Assembly (NCBI RefSeq): GCF_900964775.1
Contig: NC_041820.1
Coordinates: 16,604,501-16,668,500 of the forward strand
DNA length: 64,000 nucleotides
Direction: 5' to 3'
Source: Scleropages formosus
Taxonomy: Eukaryota > Chordata > Actinopteri > Osteoglossiformes > Osteoglossidae
The position numbers and the translations under genes were made by a program. Below are positions 51,263 through 64,000 of the stretch, piece after piece. The first letter of the stretch is position 1; the number at the start of each line of letters is the position of its first letter. The notes beneath the pieces were generated by a model, which saw nothing but the letters and a program-made list of their open reading frames with translations, had not been told where the DNA came from and did no database searches.

Positions 51263-51268
51263 TTTATT
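51263..51268 (-). terminator. Candidate ttc7b poly(A) signal AATAAA
   Basis: This is the first AATAAA on the minus strand that I find after the ttc7b stop, implying a 3'UTR of about 1.6 kb (51250-52849). A non-canonical nearer signal is possible. Confidence 0.35.
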
Positions 51269-52849
51269 GACATCATTAAACATTTTCCAGAAGCATTCGT
51301 TCAGGTCTGTGCTCACACCACTGCCCAGGTGGGCGCCCTGTCTCTATTGCACAGACCTAGACGGACGCAGCCAATGCTGTGGGATACAGAGGACTGCAGC
51401 TTGAGGCAACACACCGGCGGGCCTTGAGGGCCAACGTTGTGCAGATATGGCAGTGTTGCCCCTCCATCTCCTAGTTAGTGTCACAATCGAACAGAACAAA
51501 ACAGACACATCGCTGCTTTCCATTTTCAGTATAAGCTACTCAACAAAGAAAAAAATAAATATTGAAAGTCCATAAAATCTGTAACACAACCTGCTGTAAA
51601 ATATAATTTACTAAAAAAACTCCTACTAATCATAACAGATCTGCAATTATCCATTTGACCTCAAATGTAAGATGAAAAAATTATATCCTTGTATTCAATT
51701 ATGACACATATTTACTTGTAAACTAACCATTTTTGGCATTAGGTTTTGAGAGCTACTGACCTACAGGGTTTAGTTTAGCTTCATTTAAACTGTTCTCATA
51801 AACCATGTGCGTAACTGCAGCCCTGAGCGTCCACGGTCACCGCAAACATGGTAACAAGTGCCAGAGTGCTGGGGAAAGCAGGAATAACCAATGCACGCAC
51901 AATAAGGACACACTGGAGGACAGAACCTGTAGCAAAGCACTACACCGACAATGTGTACAATGTTGTCCATTTCAGTTTCACACAGAATACACACCTTTCA
52001 AGTTATGCCACGTGAAGTGGAACTTCTCAGTGGTCTAAATACATAGAAAGACAAGGAAACATGGATACCCACAGGCACACAAAACACACTGCTTGAGCGC
52101 AGGGGGGAGTAGTTCCATGCAGGTTCCAGGCATAGAGGTCTGTCCTGGGTGTGGGCTGTCTGAGAGTGGCTTTCCACCAGCCCTCCAACCCTACTGTGGT
52201 GCTTAGCCATCCCTCTGACAGGAAGGTGGGGGCTTCCTCTGTGTGGTGCTGACCTTCTGCTGCATAGAGTCTCATCTGGCTGGCTCTCATACTCCTCACG
52301 CCTACTGGGTTTTAGTCCTCCGGCACACTTCAGCCACTTCTGGGACTTCCACCCTCTCTTTGAAGCACTGAAGAGTCGATTTCTCCAACTGTCCCACTAT
52401 TCTGTTGCTTACTTTCACCCTAACTGGCCACAAGGAAGTCCAAATATTTTCTTTTGGCAACAGTTCATCCTCCATTTAAAACAAACAAAAAATCCCTTAA
52501 CAAGAACAGATTTTTCAATATAACTGAACTCACCAGGGTTTTATGTTTGCAGAAATAAGTAACCAGTGTCCCAGCAATCCAATATTTCTACACAGGGATC
52601 AATATTCTCTAAACATACAAACTGGATTTTACATTTGCTCACGTTGTCATCTTCTACCTTGCGCTGTTGGACAGTCACCTGCACGCAACAGGTGAAGGAA
52701 TCAGGGCACAAGTACTGCAGATCGAGGTGGGAGAGGTGCCATGATCACACCCTATACCATTGAGGAAGGGTTGAGCCAGTCTTTTTGTGGTTTTGTTGAT
52801 TTACAAGAAACACAGATGTTTTCACTGAAGTCCCAAAGTGGGTACCCAA

Positions 52850-55800
52850 TCACAGGGTTCGGGGGATAATGGTGAAAGGCAGGATGGGACTACTGGCCTC
52901 CAGCTCCAAGGCAGTCAGGAAGCACTCTGTGGCTGCATCGTCATTGCCCTGTGCCTGAAGCACCTCACCAAGACTATTCCACACGTCGTGTGCCGTGGAG
53001 TTGACCTGCACCGCATCACGAAGAATCTTCTCTGCCAGGCTATAGCGTTGGAGCTGGTGAAGGATCAGACCCTAAGAGAAGAAAAGAGTGTTTAATAAAA
53101 ACAAAATGCTCTTCCAAAATTCCGTGCTGAAAACATGCGCCAAGGGGAGAGAAAGCACTGGTGGAGCTGCAAACCCCCTGCAAACAAAGCCCCTCTGCTC
53201 TGACCCTACCGGAATGAGAAAAGACTGCTGAGGAGGCAGTTTAACGAAACGTGGATGGCGCCTGGTTGACATCAGCTTTATGAGAAGTGACAATCCTGTT
53301 TACTGCCCAGACCAGAGGGAAACATCTCTGTCAGCTTCAGTTTCACAGCAAACCTGACAATATAATACTTACTGTCCACCACAGCAGACCAAGCCGTTTA
53401 CTGCTTAGTGCCGCATACTATCGTATTGGGTCAAAAGAATGCCTAGATCAGGACAGAACATAAAACTCAAACCCTCCACCTTCCCTACTAGTCCCAGAGA
53501 CTGTTCATAATACTCAATGTCCTTGGACCTCAGTTATCCCTGCCCCTGAGGTTTTTAATTTGCTAGAGCTCCCAGAAAGCAGTTGGCCTTGGTGCCTGAG
53601 GAGACAACGTACAGATGCTGAAGACTAAGGCTCAGAGGTGCCCCTGGGACAGGGCACAAAAAAGCTTCAAGTCACATAACTGCATAACAGGAATGGAGAG
53701 CAGTTCTTGGGATGAGCTACTACATCATCAAATTAAACATATTTCCTAGGATTCGCGATAGGCAGAGTCGTCAGGAAAAACGATTTTAGTGCAATGACAC
53801 CCTTACACACTGAACATGTCTGACCGATCACTTCCAGTCCAGGTGTACCTTCATTTTAACCAAATTTTGCATGGTGGCCTGGAGCTTTACAACCACTGTC
53901 CTATCAAAACAGCACTAAAGTCAGTGATTTACTGGCACAATATGGACACGCTCAGTTCACCTCTGATTCCTTCCTACTATGCATGTTCACTGGCTGCAGT
54001 GGCATCATCGCTCTTTCCGAGTTGTTCAGGTGCTCAGCCATTTTAACCACAGACAAGGTGGAGGAGTTTGTTAGGGTGGCATTGGGTCATTCAGCAGCAG
54101 GAACAGATGGGCCTCTCAAAGGCCATCAGCACTCTGCCTGTACCTGGGATTAGCCAGCCAATCAGGAAACTCCTCTCCAGTGGGCTATCCAGCGGGAAGA
54201 CCCACTTAGTCATGTGGACATTCTTTCACAAGTCAGTGGGTTTGCTCACAATGGAGCCTTGTTTTCTGAACCTGAAAAGCTTTGAAATTTGCTGAACAGT
54301 GAGTGGCACAACTGAGCTGGGAACTACTTTGATCCAAACCTGAACCACAGTCATAACTAGTTGGGTGGGAGGTGATGAACCTGATTAGTATTATATGTCA
54401 AGCACAAGATGTCTGAGAAATATTCATGATCTCTGCCAGTTCCTTCCATTCCTCAAAGAACACAAATACAATGTGGGGAGAAGGAGGAAACATTGGTGAG
54501 TCCCAGGATGGGTCCCTTGACCTCAGGACTCTAAAAATGGAAAGACTGGTATACCAAGAAATAAGCAACAACACCTCAGTCCAAGCCTACAGCAAACTGG
54601 AGAGTGACAAATGCAAGAACCGCCTACATTATTTGCCAGAAGAGGCTTCTGCTTCAGAGAAATTGAGTCGCAGGACATTCCTGCAGGCTACACAGTCAGT
54701 CCCTGGAGTTTGCTAACAGGCAGGAATGTGAGGTACACAGCTGGCACAATGCTCAATGTCGGAAACCCTGCGAGCAGAGGCTTTCCTCATGCCACCTCCT
54801 CACCCTTCACCATCACAGAACCCGTGTCACTTCTTCTCTGCAGTGTGCTGCCATTGTGCACCCACCACAACCTCACGAGCAAAGTGGGATGGTGCTGGAC
54901 AGAGATGTAGACCATATGGGAAAAGGCAGTCTTACACAAACCAGCCCTGTGAAGTGCACAGTTTTAATTAGGATTTTCAAACACAGAAATCCTTTCACCC
55001 ATCCTCCTCTGCTACCTACTCCCACATTCCCCACTCTACCCTACTCACCAGTCTCTGCATGGTTTTGACGTGGGTGGGGCTGATGGCCAGTGCCTCCTCG
55101 TACCACCGCTTGGCCTCATCCATGTTTCCCCGCAGCTCAGCCACCTGGCCCTTCATGAAAAGCACGTTGTGGGACATGGGGAATAGGTTGGCAGCCTCCT
55201 GTGTGCAGGCCGTGGCCTCTGCCGGCTTGCCCATACCGATGTACACCTCCGCTACAAAACAGCAACGTGGCCAATGAGAAGGCAGATTGAGCTCTGCACA
55301 TGCACACAGTGCAGGTTACTTTAAAGCTAGGGCCAGTAAAAAGACCAAGTTGGGCAATCCTGGCCTTATAATCATACATTTTCCTTTGGGGTTTTAGTCA
55401 TTTTTCCATTCAAGTTTGAATAAAAAAAGTGGCAAAATTTCCCATTCTTTCCTTAAATACCAGCATTCTCACCCAAAGTGTAAAACTGAAGCAAAATGCA
55501 AGAAGAACAAAGAGTAGCTAGATACTAATGAAAAGGCAGCAACACACTGCTGCTCTAGCTCATTTAAGGACTTGGGCAAGAAGTGGTTCAATGTTTAGCG
55601 CCATCACCTTTAACTCAAAGGACCCAAGTGAGAATTCATGCCCTTGCTGTGAGCTTCCCTTGATCAAGGTAACTAAATTTATACAAGATAATTTAATAGG
55701 CTGTACAAATGAGTAAATAACTGTAAATTTCTTAAGACACAAAACCTAACATTATACATGGCCTTGAACAGAGTCCACAACAAAACACAGTTAATAAACC

Positions 55801-58800
55801 ATTATTAATAATGAAATCTAAATATTGTCCATGTATGGTTAAAAACAGGCCTGAATACAGAGTATAGGCATATTTATTTATGGTGAAGAGAATACCAGTT
55901 GTTGCATAATAAATACTATACTTAAACCTAATTATTAAAGCCAACAGCTCAACCATATAACTTCGCTAAGAACCTTTCCCAAGTTTCTCATCATCATTAT
56001 CATCATCACTATTAATTTAGCTGATCTCTGTTCAAATGTGTCAGAACTACTATAGTGCAAGGGGGGGGGGGGGGGGGAATGGATCAGCTGGTTTGGCCAG
56101 GTCCTGCTCTCTGGTGGTCTGGGGTTCAAGTTCTGCTTGGAGTGCCTTGTGACGGACTGGCGTCCCATCCTGGGTGTGTCCCCTCCCCCTCCAGCCTTAT
56201 GTCTTGTGTTGCTGGGTTAGGCTCCAGCTTGCCGCGACCCTGCTTGGGACAAGCGGCTTCAGTTAAGTGTGAGTGTGTGTGTATATTATAGTGCATTAGT
56301 GTAAATATAGAATCATGAAAGTTGCACTATTGACAGCCTGCTCTAATCACAGCACCCCTTGCAGGTCCATCTATATAGAGGCATTCCCCTTACCTGCATG
56401 GAGCCAGATCTGTGCCAGAGTCATCCAGGGGTGCAGGGGCCCCTGCTTGGGTGCACTGCTCTGCAGAGAAGAAGCTACTTCTGATAGGGCCTGCTCAACC
56501 CGTGAGGCTGCCATGGATGTGGCGTGCACAGAGCCTGCAGAAGAAAGGGGAAATACGGGGTCAACAGCATCACCTCATGGTGGGGAAGGGGCAGAGGACA
56601 TTGGTGGGAACCTCTGCAGGTTTACTCATTGTCCCTCAGGACTTGCCCCTGGGCCAGACAACACTGCTGCTTTAAAGCTAGCACTGCCCCTGTTTCGGGG
56701 AGATAGAGATTTTCTTTCTAAGCTCCAAAGAGGCATTAGCACAAGGGAACAGAGTTCTTTGTGGTGTGATACTGCCACAGGAGCTTCTGTTCAGAGAAGT
56801 AAAAGAGCATCTTGACTTTAGACAACGTAAACACCCAAATGCTATACAAATCAGATGAAGCCAAACCAAACAGGACCTGCTGGCATTTAATGTGAAAAGA
56901 TGGCCAAGGTAGAGAGGCAATGTGGTATCTGGGAAGACCACCACAGACAGACAGCCTACCAGAGAGGCTCAGCTGTCAGTGACCTTGCAGGTCCAAAGGT
57001 GATGGCCTTCGTCCCAGACATTACTGGTGAGTATCCTTTCTCTAAGGTTGAATGAGAAACCTGCATCCGAGCCAATCTCCAACCCCACCCCAACCCACCA
57101 GAAGCACTAAGCCCTCCTGGGAGTTTTTATTTTGACTTTTTATGAACACTTTTTTGTGTAAGGGCATTTCTCTCAGTCAAATTGAGGATAATTTTAACCA
57201 AAGCAAACCTTTGTATAAAGGCAACATTTTTCTTCCACTGATTGGTTTTCTTCCTCGGTAACAATCCCTGTTATTGACAGACCTTGCAGTGACCGGTGTT
57301 CATTGCTGGTCCTGCCAAGTTCTGATGCTTACAATCAATTGGCTCCAGCAGGGAGCCCTGCACCGCAAAAAGAGCAACAAACCCAGCTGATTCCAGGCTT
57401 AGTGCTGACAGAGTGGCTGCATCGCTATGGTCACACACACACATCCCTGCAGAAGGAGTGACTGTAGTCATATCTAAATCCCTCAGTGCTTCCGATACCT
57501 GGAACTCTTAGAGCTGATGAACACTCCCATCACATTTCCTTGCGGGATTGACCTCCAGACAGCAACTAATCCCCAACACACAGAGCTTCAGGACTTGAAT
57601 TTTAATGCTCAAGACAATGCACTCTCATTTCCAGCAACTCATTCTGCAGGATATCTGCTTTTGTTCTTCGATTTGCTTCCTACTCCCTAGTGCCCTAGTC
57701 CTTTTCCCTGTACTCACAACTCAGCGGCATAGCTCTTGCTAGCTTTTCTACATATAACTTACCTTTCACAGTTAGAAAAGAAAAAAGAAAAAAAAAAAGA
57801 CTGCCTCAAGATACAAAGCCATTCAGAAGAAGGAAGTTCAGATTAACTGACCACAACTACTACATAATGAAGTGAAGAAGGTGCTGAATGGGTCTTCCGT
57901 TTCACACATGGAAACAGTTATCTGAACAGCCACTCTTAGATACAGATCACTCTGAGGTCCCTATGGTCTCTCCCTTGCCTACACCTCTTTCTCATCCTGA
58001 CTCTGTTTTGTCTTCAGACTGCAGGAGGAACCACACTGTGAATGAAGGGATACCAAATAAACCCCTCAGTCAGCCTCACAGCCCTAGACACTGTTGGAGT
58101 GTGCAGCCAGCCCACAATTACAGATGACAAGTTATTTTGAATGTTACTCTTAGTTATGAACACCAAAGTTCATAATAAGGAAACAAAAAAAAAAAAAAAA
58201 CAAAAAAAAAAGCCAGTCAGTTCCAGGAACTGACTGGTGGAAAATGGCATTTTGAATAGATGCATCAATGATGCTGATATCACTTAGGAAATATAACAAA
58301 CCAATCAATGGAAAGAAACTAAAACCAACAGATTACTGGATGAGTAAAACAGAAGGAGCATAATGATGCCTTGGTGGTTCTTGTGGAACATTGCCATTAT
58401 CAACCCCCGTGAGGTGCCTATAGTTGGGTGACTTGTGAAAACCCATGCACATTAAAAACAAACAACCAACCAAGCGGCTCTGACTTCCAGAGCCCACACA
58501 TATAGCATGCTTCCTAATGCAATGGTGTAATTGTGGGGGAATGACCACAAATGGTTGCATGCAAAGGGGTGGCACTTCACTGCAGCAAGATATTGGTGTG
58601 ATATTTTAAAGAAACAGCATGCATTCCTTCAGGCCATCTAGCTACATTGCACCAGCCATACTGTCAAATATTATGAGCCTCTTGGTTTTGGTCTGTAACA
58701 GTCCAGATACACAAGCCTTTATTTGATCAAAGAGACTACAACTGAATGACTGATTGACATACCCCACTGAAATCTACCTCTAATATCCTACGTTCTTACC

Positions 58801-61800
58801 ATCCTGCTAATGATAGAGCTTGACAGAGCCCAAGTTTGGTCAGTGCTGATATGCGCTGGGCTTAGCCTTCTGTTGAAGATTCTTTTGCTTATGAGGCTTT
58901 GGATCGGAAAGGCTAAGGCTGTGCACAAGGCCCAATGAAATGATACCATCTCTTTAATTATTGAGCGGCATGGCCAGCCGCCTGCACTCGGCACTCATTA
59001 TGCAGCACAAGTCCTTAGGACAAAGGATCCCAAATGAAAAACAAACACAGACAACACAGCAGCGGCAGCAGCAGTAGCGGCAACAGCAGTAGTAGCCCAA
59101 TGACAGCACACTGCGGCCGAAGACATCAACGTGGACAAGTAGCATTTACATTCGGTGGCAGAGAAAAGACCATGTGGTTTTGGGAGTCCAGCAGTTGGGC
59201 AAAAATGAAGGCATGGTGGCCTCCAAGTAAAGCACTACTTACAAACTGAAAAAATGGAGTAAAAACCATGAAAGTAAGCATCTGGAGGGTTGCCTTTAAA
59301 ATAACAAAACAAAATTAACAAAATAAAATCTCTAAGGAAATAAAACGAATATAAATTTAAAAGGAAGAAACAGAGCAAGCCAAAAGAACAAAAACTATCA
59401 AGTCAGATTTGTACATTAGTAAGGAAACACTAGAAATGGAACCATGGAAAATATGTCTTTTCTTTACATTCCCCCACAAGCGTGGCCTGCACCGTGAATT
59501 GCCTGGAAGGAATTGATGCCAAGCTGCACTAATTAATATGCATCAAATCTACTAAACAGAGAAAGAGGCCAAGTGTGGTAAGGTACTGAAAATGAACCCC
59601 AAGCCTGGAGAGCAGGTGTTGCTCTGTAATGGGAGAAGGTTTCTATTAATGAGATATCATGGCAAAGGTGAACAAAAGAGAACCACACAAATATGTGGGT
59701 GGGAGTGGGGGGGGTCTTCAATATCACATGCAGGTATGAAAGAGGCCAGCTTGTTGAATGACAGGCTTGCTTTGTGCCATCTAAGAGGTCAAGAGGAGAG
59801 TAGGGGTAGAAAAACACACACAAAAGGTGAGTCACAGATATACAATGTCCTGTGGAAAGTTGGGGGTACAAACAGAATGCTTTAAAAACAATACAATAAC
59901 CATTTAGTATTGTTATTGTGAATATTGTAAAATTTCCTTTCATTTATAGCCTAGCAGTACAACAAAAACTTAACAAGTTTAACAAAAAATTTTAAAAAAA
60001 ATTTTCCTTCCAAGCAGTGAGTTCATCAAGACAGCAACGCACACGGGATAAAAGAGCTGATGTGAGTCACACTCAGTGCAGCATTACTGGTTGAGGGCCG
60101 TCGAAGAGGAATGTGGTCACAATAGGCAAAGGGAATGGGCTTCGCGGCAGGGAGGAGCCTGGGAGTGGGGGCAGGATGAAGAGGGGGCACATGAACGAAA
60201 GAGGAGGGCTCAGACCTTGAAACAGAGGAGCAGGAGCTGGAAGCTGGAGAACAGATGAGAGGAGTGATGTGGGAATATGTGAGTATGTAAGAGCACATAA
60301 TAAAAAAAAAAAAAAAAAACAGAAATAGTTAAGAACAAAGGACAGCGAACATGAACAGAACCCTAAAATCCAAATAAATCGTGACCATTAGGGATCAGAT
60401 TTTCTTTGGGGGGTGAGGGTGTTGGTCACAGCTATTAATTTATTGGGTTCTGGATTTCAGTGTGAATACATATTATTCCTAAAAGTCAGTGTGACAGCAG
60501 GATTAAGGCCTCTAATAAAAAAAAAAAAAAAAACTACGAGACCTGCATGGCATCATGTTCAGAGAAAGAGGCTAAAACCCTGCTATCAGTGGACTTCCAC
60601 CTGCAGCCTAAAAAACTACGTCTGCAAGGTGCCCCACCTGTTTCAGGGTCCGTGAAGTCTGGCAGGGTCATGGTGTTGAGCTGTCTCCTGTCAGCAATGG
60701 CACGGTCAAGCAAGCTGCTACCTCGACCTGAATCACTGGAGGGCCAGACCCAGAGGAGTGGCACAGCAGGAAGAAACACAGAGACTGGTTAGTACCCAGC
60801 ATCCAATGAGAGTTTGTCCCCAGAGAGTCTGCATGCGAACAGCCACTGAGGCCGAGCTTTCTAATGAGGACGATTCAGCCCTTATTATGGGAAACAGGAG
60901 CCTTGGAGATTCAGGTGGATAATTAAATGATGTAACACAAAGAAACAGAACTGCCTGTCTTTCAGACGTAATGGAAATCCAGTCACACAGGGGAACAGCT
61001 CCATCTGGCTGAGGTGAAGGACTGCAAAGCCTCTGTAAAAGATCACAGTGCTATACATATGCAGAATAATAAATTGGGAATGCAGGGATCTTCATTGTCC
61101 CTGTGCACCAAAGACAAACACTGGCTCTCAAACATCTGGTGGATTCACTGATGTGATCTAAACCCTCAGCTACTGTGCATGTTGTAAGCTGCATCAGACC
61201 TCATTTCACTGGAAAGAATATGGAGGCTATATAACCCTTATGACTGGCATTATATTGCACCCATTGAGGTGGCTGCGGTTCCTCTTCCTGACCATGTTTC
61301 TAAGAATGGTAGTTACTACGACACTGGATGCAGCAGTCATTGGCTGTGACTGCCAACACACTATGGTACAAAAATTTTGATTACCACCATGACCTTAGAG
61401 GGCACATGCAAAGAATGCATTGTGTCGTAAAAATGTGTTGATGTGTTCCGCCCACTCAGATTTCTAAGCCTGATTGTAGTGTGTATGATACAGCACCTCC
61501 ACAGTTAGACACACTTGATGAAGAAGCCATCCCAGATGGACCAATAGCAATAAGTGGAGACTTCACAATGGGAATTGGTGGCATTTGTCTTGCTGCAGTG
61601 TCTATCGGTTCAGCCATAAGCACAGGATCTTCTTGCCATGTGAAGCATTGGGTTGCTAATTGCTCTTTCTGGATTCACATTACAGCATTTAACAAACGTC
61701 TGGAACAAACCAGCCACTGTCCAAGCTGTCTATCTTATTTCATTCTCTGGCAAATGATAACACAGCTTCTCCTTACAGACCCCACCACGCACACTGACTA

Positions 61801-63567
61801 AACCTCAGATAGAGAACTTGAACACTAAAAATTTTAAGGTGGCCATTTCTGTGACAGAAGGAACATTAGTGGTTTACCCCAGTCAAAAAATGCTTTAGAC
61901 AAAACTGAAACTACTGAGATGAAATACACTTAAACCATTTATCCATCCATTATCAATAACTGCTTGTCTCAAAGCAAAGAGGTAAATTACACATTAAAAA
62001 AGTGGTGGTACTCAGGTAGGGAAGTAGTGCCTGTTCTACGTAGGGGTGACTACCAGCCCAGTTAAACCACAGCTTGTTATTATAACTCATATTTAAGAGT
62101 TTCAACTGAAACTTTTATTCATTCTGAGATTCTCTTGATTTATCGAACAGCATTCTCTCCATAGCAATTCAAGGTAAGTACTTTCTTTGGCGACAATACA
62201 GCCAAGTACATGCTCCCTGTCATATACCATTTTATTGGTAAATTTACCATATACCTGTCTGGAAATGTTAACTCTCACTAAGAGACACTTGGCAGCACAT
62301 TTTGCAGAGTGGAATGGAAAAGCAAACTGGTTCAGAACAAACTTAGGGTGCAATGGACCCTCATTGATCTGATAACTGAGAGATACTCAGCTTTGAATTA
62401 CTGGTGAGGAAAACATATTGCTCATGTTGAAATAGTCAAGTAGGAGCTCCATTTGAGATTCAGCCACAAAAACAACAAATTTTCCTTTGCATTGTCAGTA
62501 GGTGGAATAAGACACACCTGGGGTTAGTCAGGTTGTAGCAGGACTTCCAGATCTGTAGCATGTGCTTGCAGGTGAGCAGACCTTCCTCTGGCCCTCGGCA
62601 TAGCGTTTCCAGCTTTACTTTGGTGAAGAGCAGCCTAGAAGCACAGAAGAGATGTACCCCTTCACAAAGCGAAAGCTGGGAGAACTCTTTGCCGGTTAAA
62701 AAAAAAAATTCAGACAGCATCATGGGTTACAGAAACTAATGGTGACCTGTTGCACAGTGTATTAAAGACTTTCAGTAAAAAGACGGCAGCATAAGTAACC
62801 ACTGGAAGTAAACCTGTTTAGTATAGGAGCTCTTAAATCACCCTCCACCCTGTGCTCGCCTAAATACCTCGTCTAAACACTCCTCTAATCAAACATGCCA
62901 CCTGGCGAGATTCTGATCTCTTCAGCGAACACACACACTGCACGACTGTTGAATTGAAATACTTACACAGTGAGACCCTACCGAACCAAAGCCAGATCTC
63001 TGCAAGTACTCACTTCCAACACCATACAGATCAGTACTGGGGAGTGTGTGAGTGACTGACTGGAGGAGTGTGAGAGTGTGTGTACGCACCCTTGAGTCAC
63101 TACTCTCACAAACACTTCAGCTTACTGTCCTCCTTACTCCCTCCTCTCCTACTTCATCCTACCTGGGTAAAAAGGGACAGGGGTAGGATGGAATGGAGGA
63201 AGGGATGCTAGATAGATAACTGCTGACTAATGACTGACTAAGCCCATGACTAAGCTCTTATAGATCCAGCCAATCAGAAGAACCTAACACTCATCTGGCG
63301 ACAAAGGGTGGGAAACCATGAAAACAGGAAAAACAGGCCCTGACAACAGGGTGCCTTTGCAATCTGAGCAGTGCTCCCAATTGAATGATGGTGGGCACAC
63401 ACTCACATGAAGTTCTCGGGGTACTCGCTTAATGCCATCTCCACAATGTTGAGGGCGTCATGGTAGTGCTTTTGTGCAGACAGCAGTAGGGCCAGCAGGT
63501 GCAGCGAGTGCACGTCATCACCTTGCAGCTGCAGAGCCTGCCGCACGTAGCCCAGTGCCTCAGGGAT
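52850..63567 (-). CDS. ttc7b: Tetratricopeptide repeat protein 7B, C-terminal exons (partial)
   Basis: TTC7B is a TPR scaffold that, with FAM126 and EFR3, holds PI4KA at the plasma membrane for PI4P synthesis. Six 3' exons join in phase: 63407-63567, 62518-62634, 60638-60735, 56394-56534, 55049-55251 and 52850-53071 (TGA at 52850-52852). TPR-type helices are seen in [60 protein letters not shown] and [40 protein letters not shown] and the end PFTIIPRTL are TTC7B signatures. The 5' exons lie right of the window. The large introns (53072-55048, 56535-60637 and 60736-62517) hold SINEs, A-rich tracts, GA-rich DNA and a perfect hairpin at 58213, but no other supported gene. Strand and position next to calm1 match human TTC7B. 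Confidence 0.96.
55575..55745 (+). repeat. SINE family B, strongly diverged, in a ttc7b intron
   Basis: A head like AGTGGTTCAATGTTTAGCGC, then TTGATCAAGGTAACTAAATT and GCTGTACAAATGAGTAAATA, in the family order. Confidence 0.55.
56062..56285 (+). repeat. SINE family A, near full length, in a ttc7b intron
   Basis: A run of 18 G precedes the head; then CTCTCTGGTGGTCTGGGGTT, GTGACGGACTGGCGTCCCAT, GTTGCTGGGTTAGGCTCCAG and GGGACAAGCGGCTTCAG, followed by a TG repeat. It is close in sequence to the copy at 16389. Confidence 0.85.
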
Positions 63568-63699
63568 CTGTGGAGGGGTGAAGAAGCTGGACATCTTCAA
63601 AAAGAACCATGGCTAAATTTTCTATTTTCAAATACTTTGATAGCACTCGTCCATACACAGGTCAGAGGACATATAAATACAATATATATTTATGTTTAA

Positions 63700-63895
63700 T
63701 GATTTAGATGATGCTTTTCTCCAAAGCGATTTACGATGTTAAGCTACTTACAACTATTTACCCATTTTTATAGCTAGGTAGTTTTTCACTTGAGCAATTT
63801 AGGGTAAGTACCTTGCTCAAGAGTACTACAGCTGGAGATGAAATTTGAACTTCAAAATGGAACAGCTATAACCATTATCCTACCAGCTTCCCCCA
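63700..63895 (-). repeat. SINE family B, inverted, in a ttc7b intron
   Basis: The reverse complement contains GTACTCTTGAGCAAGGTACT, TATAAAAATGGGTAAATAGT and AAATCGCTTTGGAGAAAAGC, the family tail. Confidence 0.75.
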
Positions 63896-64000
63896 ATATA
63901 CATACAATGCATATATAAGTATGGAGTTTTGGCTATGTTACAATTATCTAGTCAACAGGAAACAATTACATATTTTCAGGATTTTCAAACTGACTTTAAA

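Noticed and set aside
61481-61801. 106-codon ORF in a ttc7b intron
   Set aside because: Hydrophobic and Ser-rich without recognisable domain or splice borders; it may be old repeat debris.

Overview
This window is a stretch of ray-finned fish nuclear DNA carrying six conserved vertebrate genes plus two less expected ones. It has large introns, canonical GT-AG splice sites, poly(A) signals, microsatellites and tRNA-derived SINEs. One SINE family has an end containing the motif GACAAGCGG, which I associate from memory with bonytongue fishes (Osteoglossomorpha); this lineage guess is weak, while the teleost call is strong.

Layout, left to right: the 3' exons of tdp1 (+, 113-7909); kcnk13 (+, 10954-14961, two coding exons); psmc1 (+, 20279-23587, eleven exons, complete); an EpCAM/TACSTD2-family gene (-, 27213-24136, nine exons, complete); nrde2 (-, 37938-27648, fourteen exons, complete); calm1 (+, 40591-45711, six exons, complete); and the last six exons of ttc7b (-, 63567-52850). 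Gene order and strands match human 14q32.11 (TDP1, KCNK13, PSMC1, NRDE2, CALM1, TTC7B), so these fish genes are orthologues by both sequence and position. I joined exons by reading splice sites and phase, and every complete gene gives an uninterrupted frame (psmc1 440 aa, calm1 149 aa, nrde2 1143 aa, EpCAM-like 340 aa, kcnk13 416 aa).

Two things stand out. First, the EpCAM-like gene is absent from human 14q32, but the set ttc7b, calm1, EpCAM-like, kcnk13 has the same order and strands as TTC7A, CALM2, EPCAM, KCNK12 on human 2p21. It looks like a whole-genome-duplication sister of EPCAM that survived here. Second, intron 1 of calm1 holds an intact same-strand ORF (42349-42816, 155 aa) with strongly coding-like codon use. 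It has a long coiled coil resembling the front half of LINE ORF1 proteins and a tail with SUMO-interaction-like motifs. It may be a domesticated LINE ORF1 gene.

The genes do not form one pathway: tdp1 is DNA repair, kcnk13 a two-pore potassium channel, psmc1 a proteasome ATPase, nrde2 a nuclear RNA-surveillance partner, calm1 calmodulin, and ttc7b a scaffold of the PI4KA complex. Accessory sequence is mostly SINE copies and simple repeats, concentrated at 15.3-20.2 kb, 46.5-51.2 kb and in the ttc7b introns. I saw no rRNA, real tRNA gene or CRISPR array.
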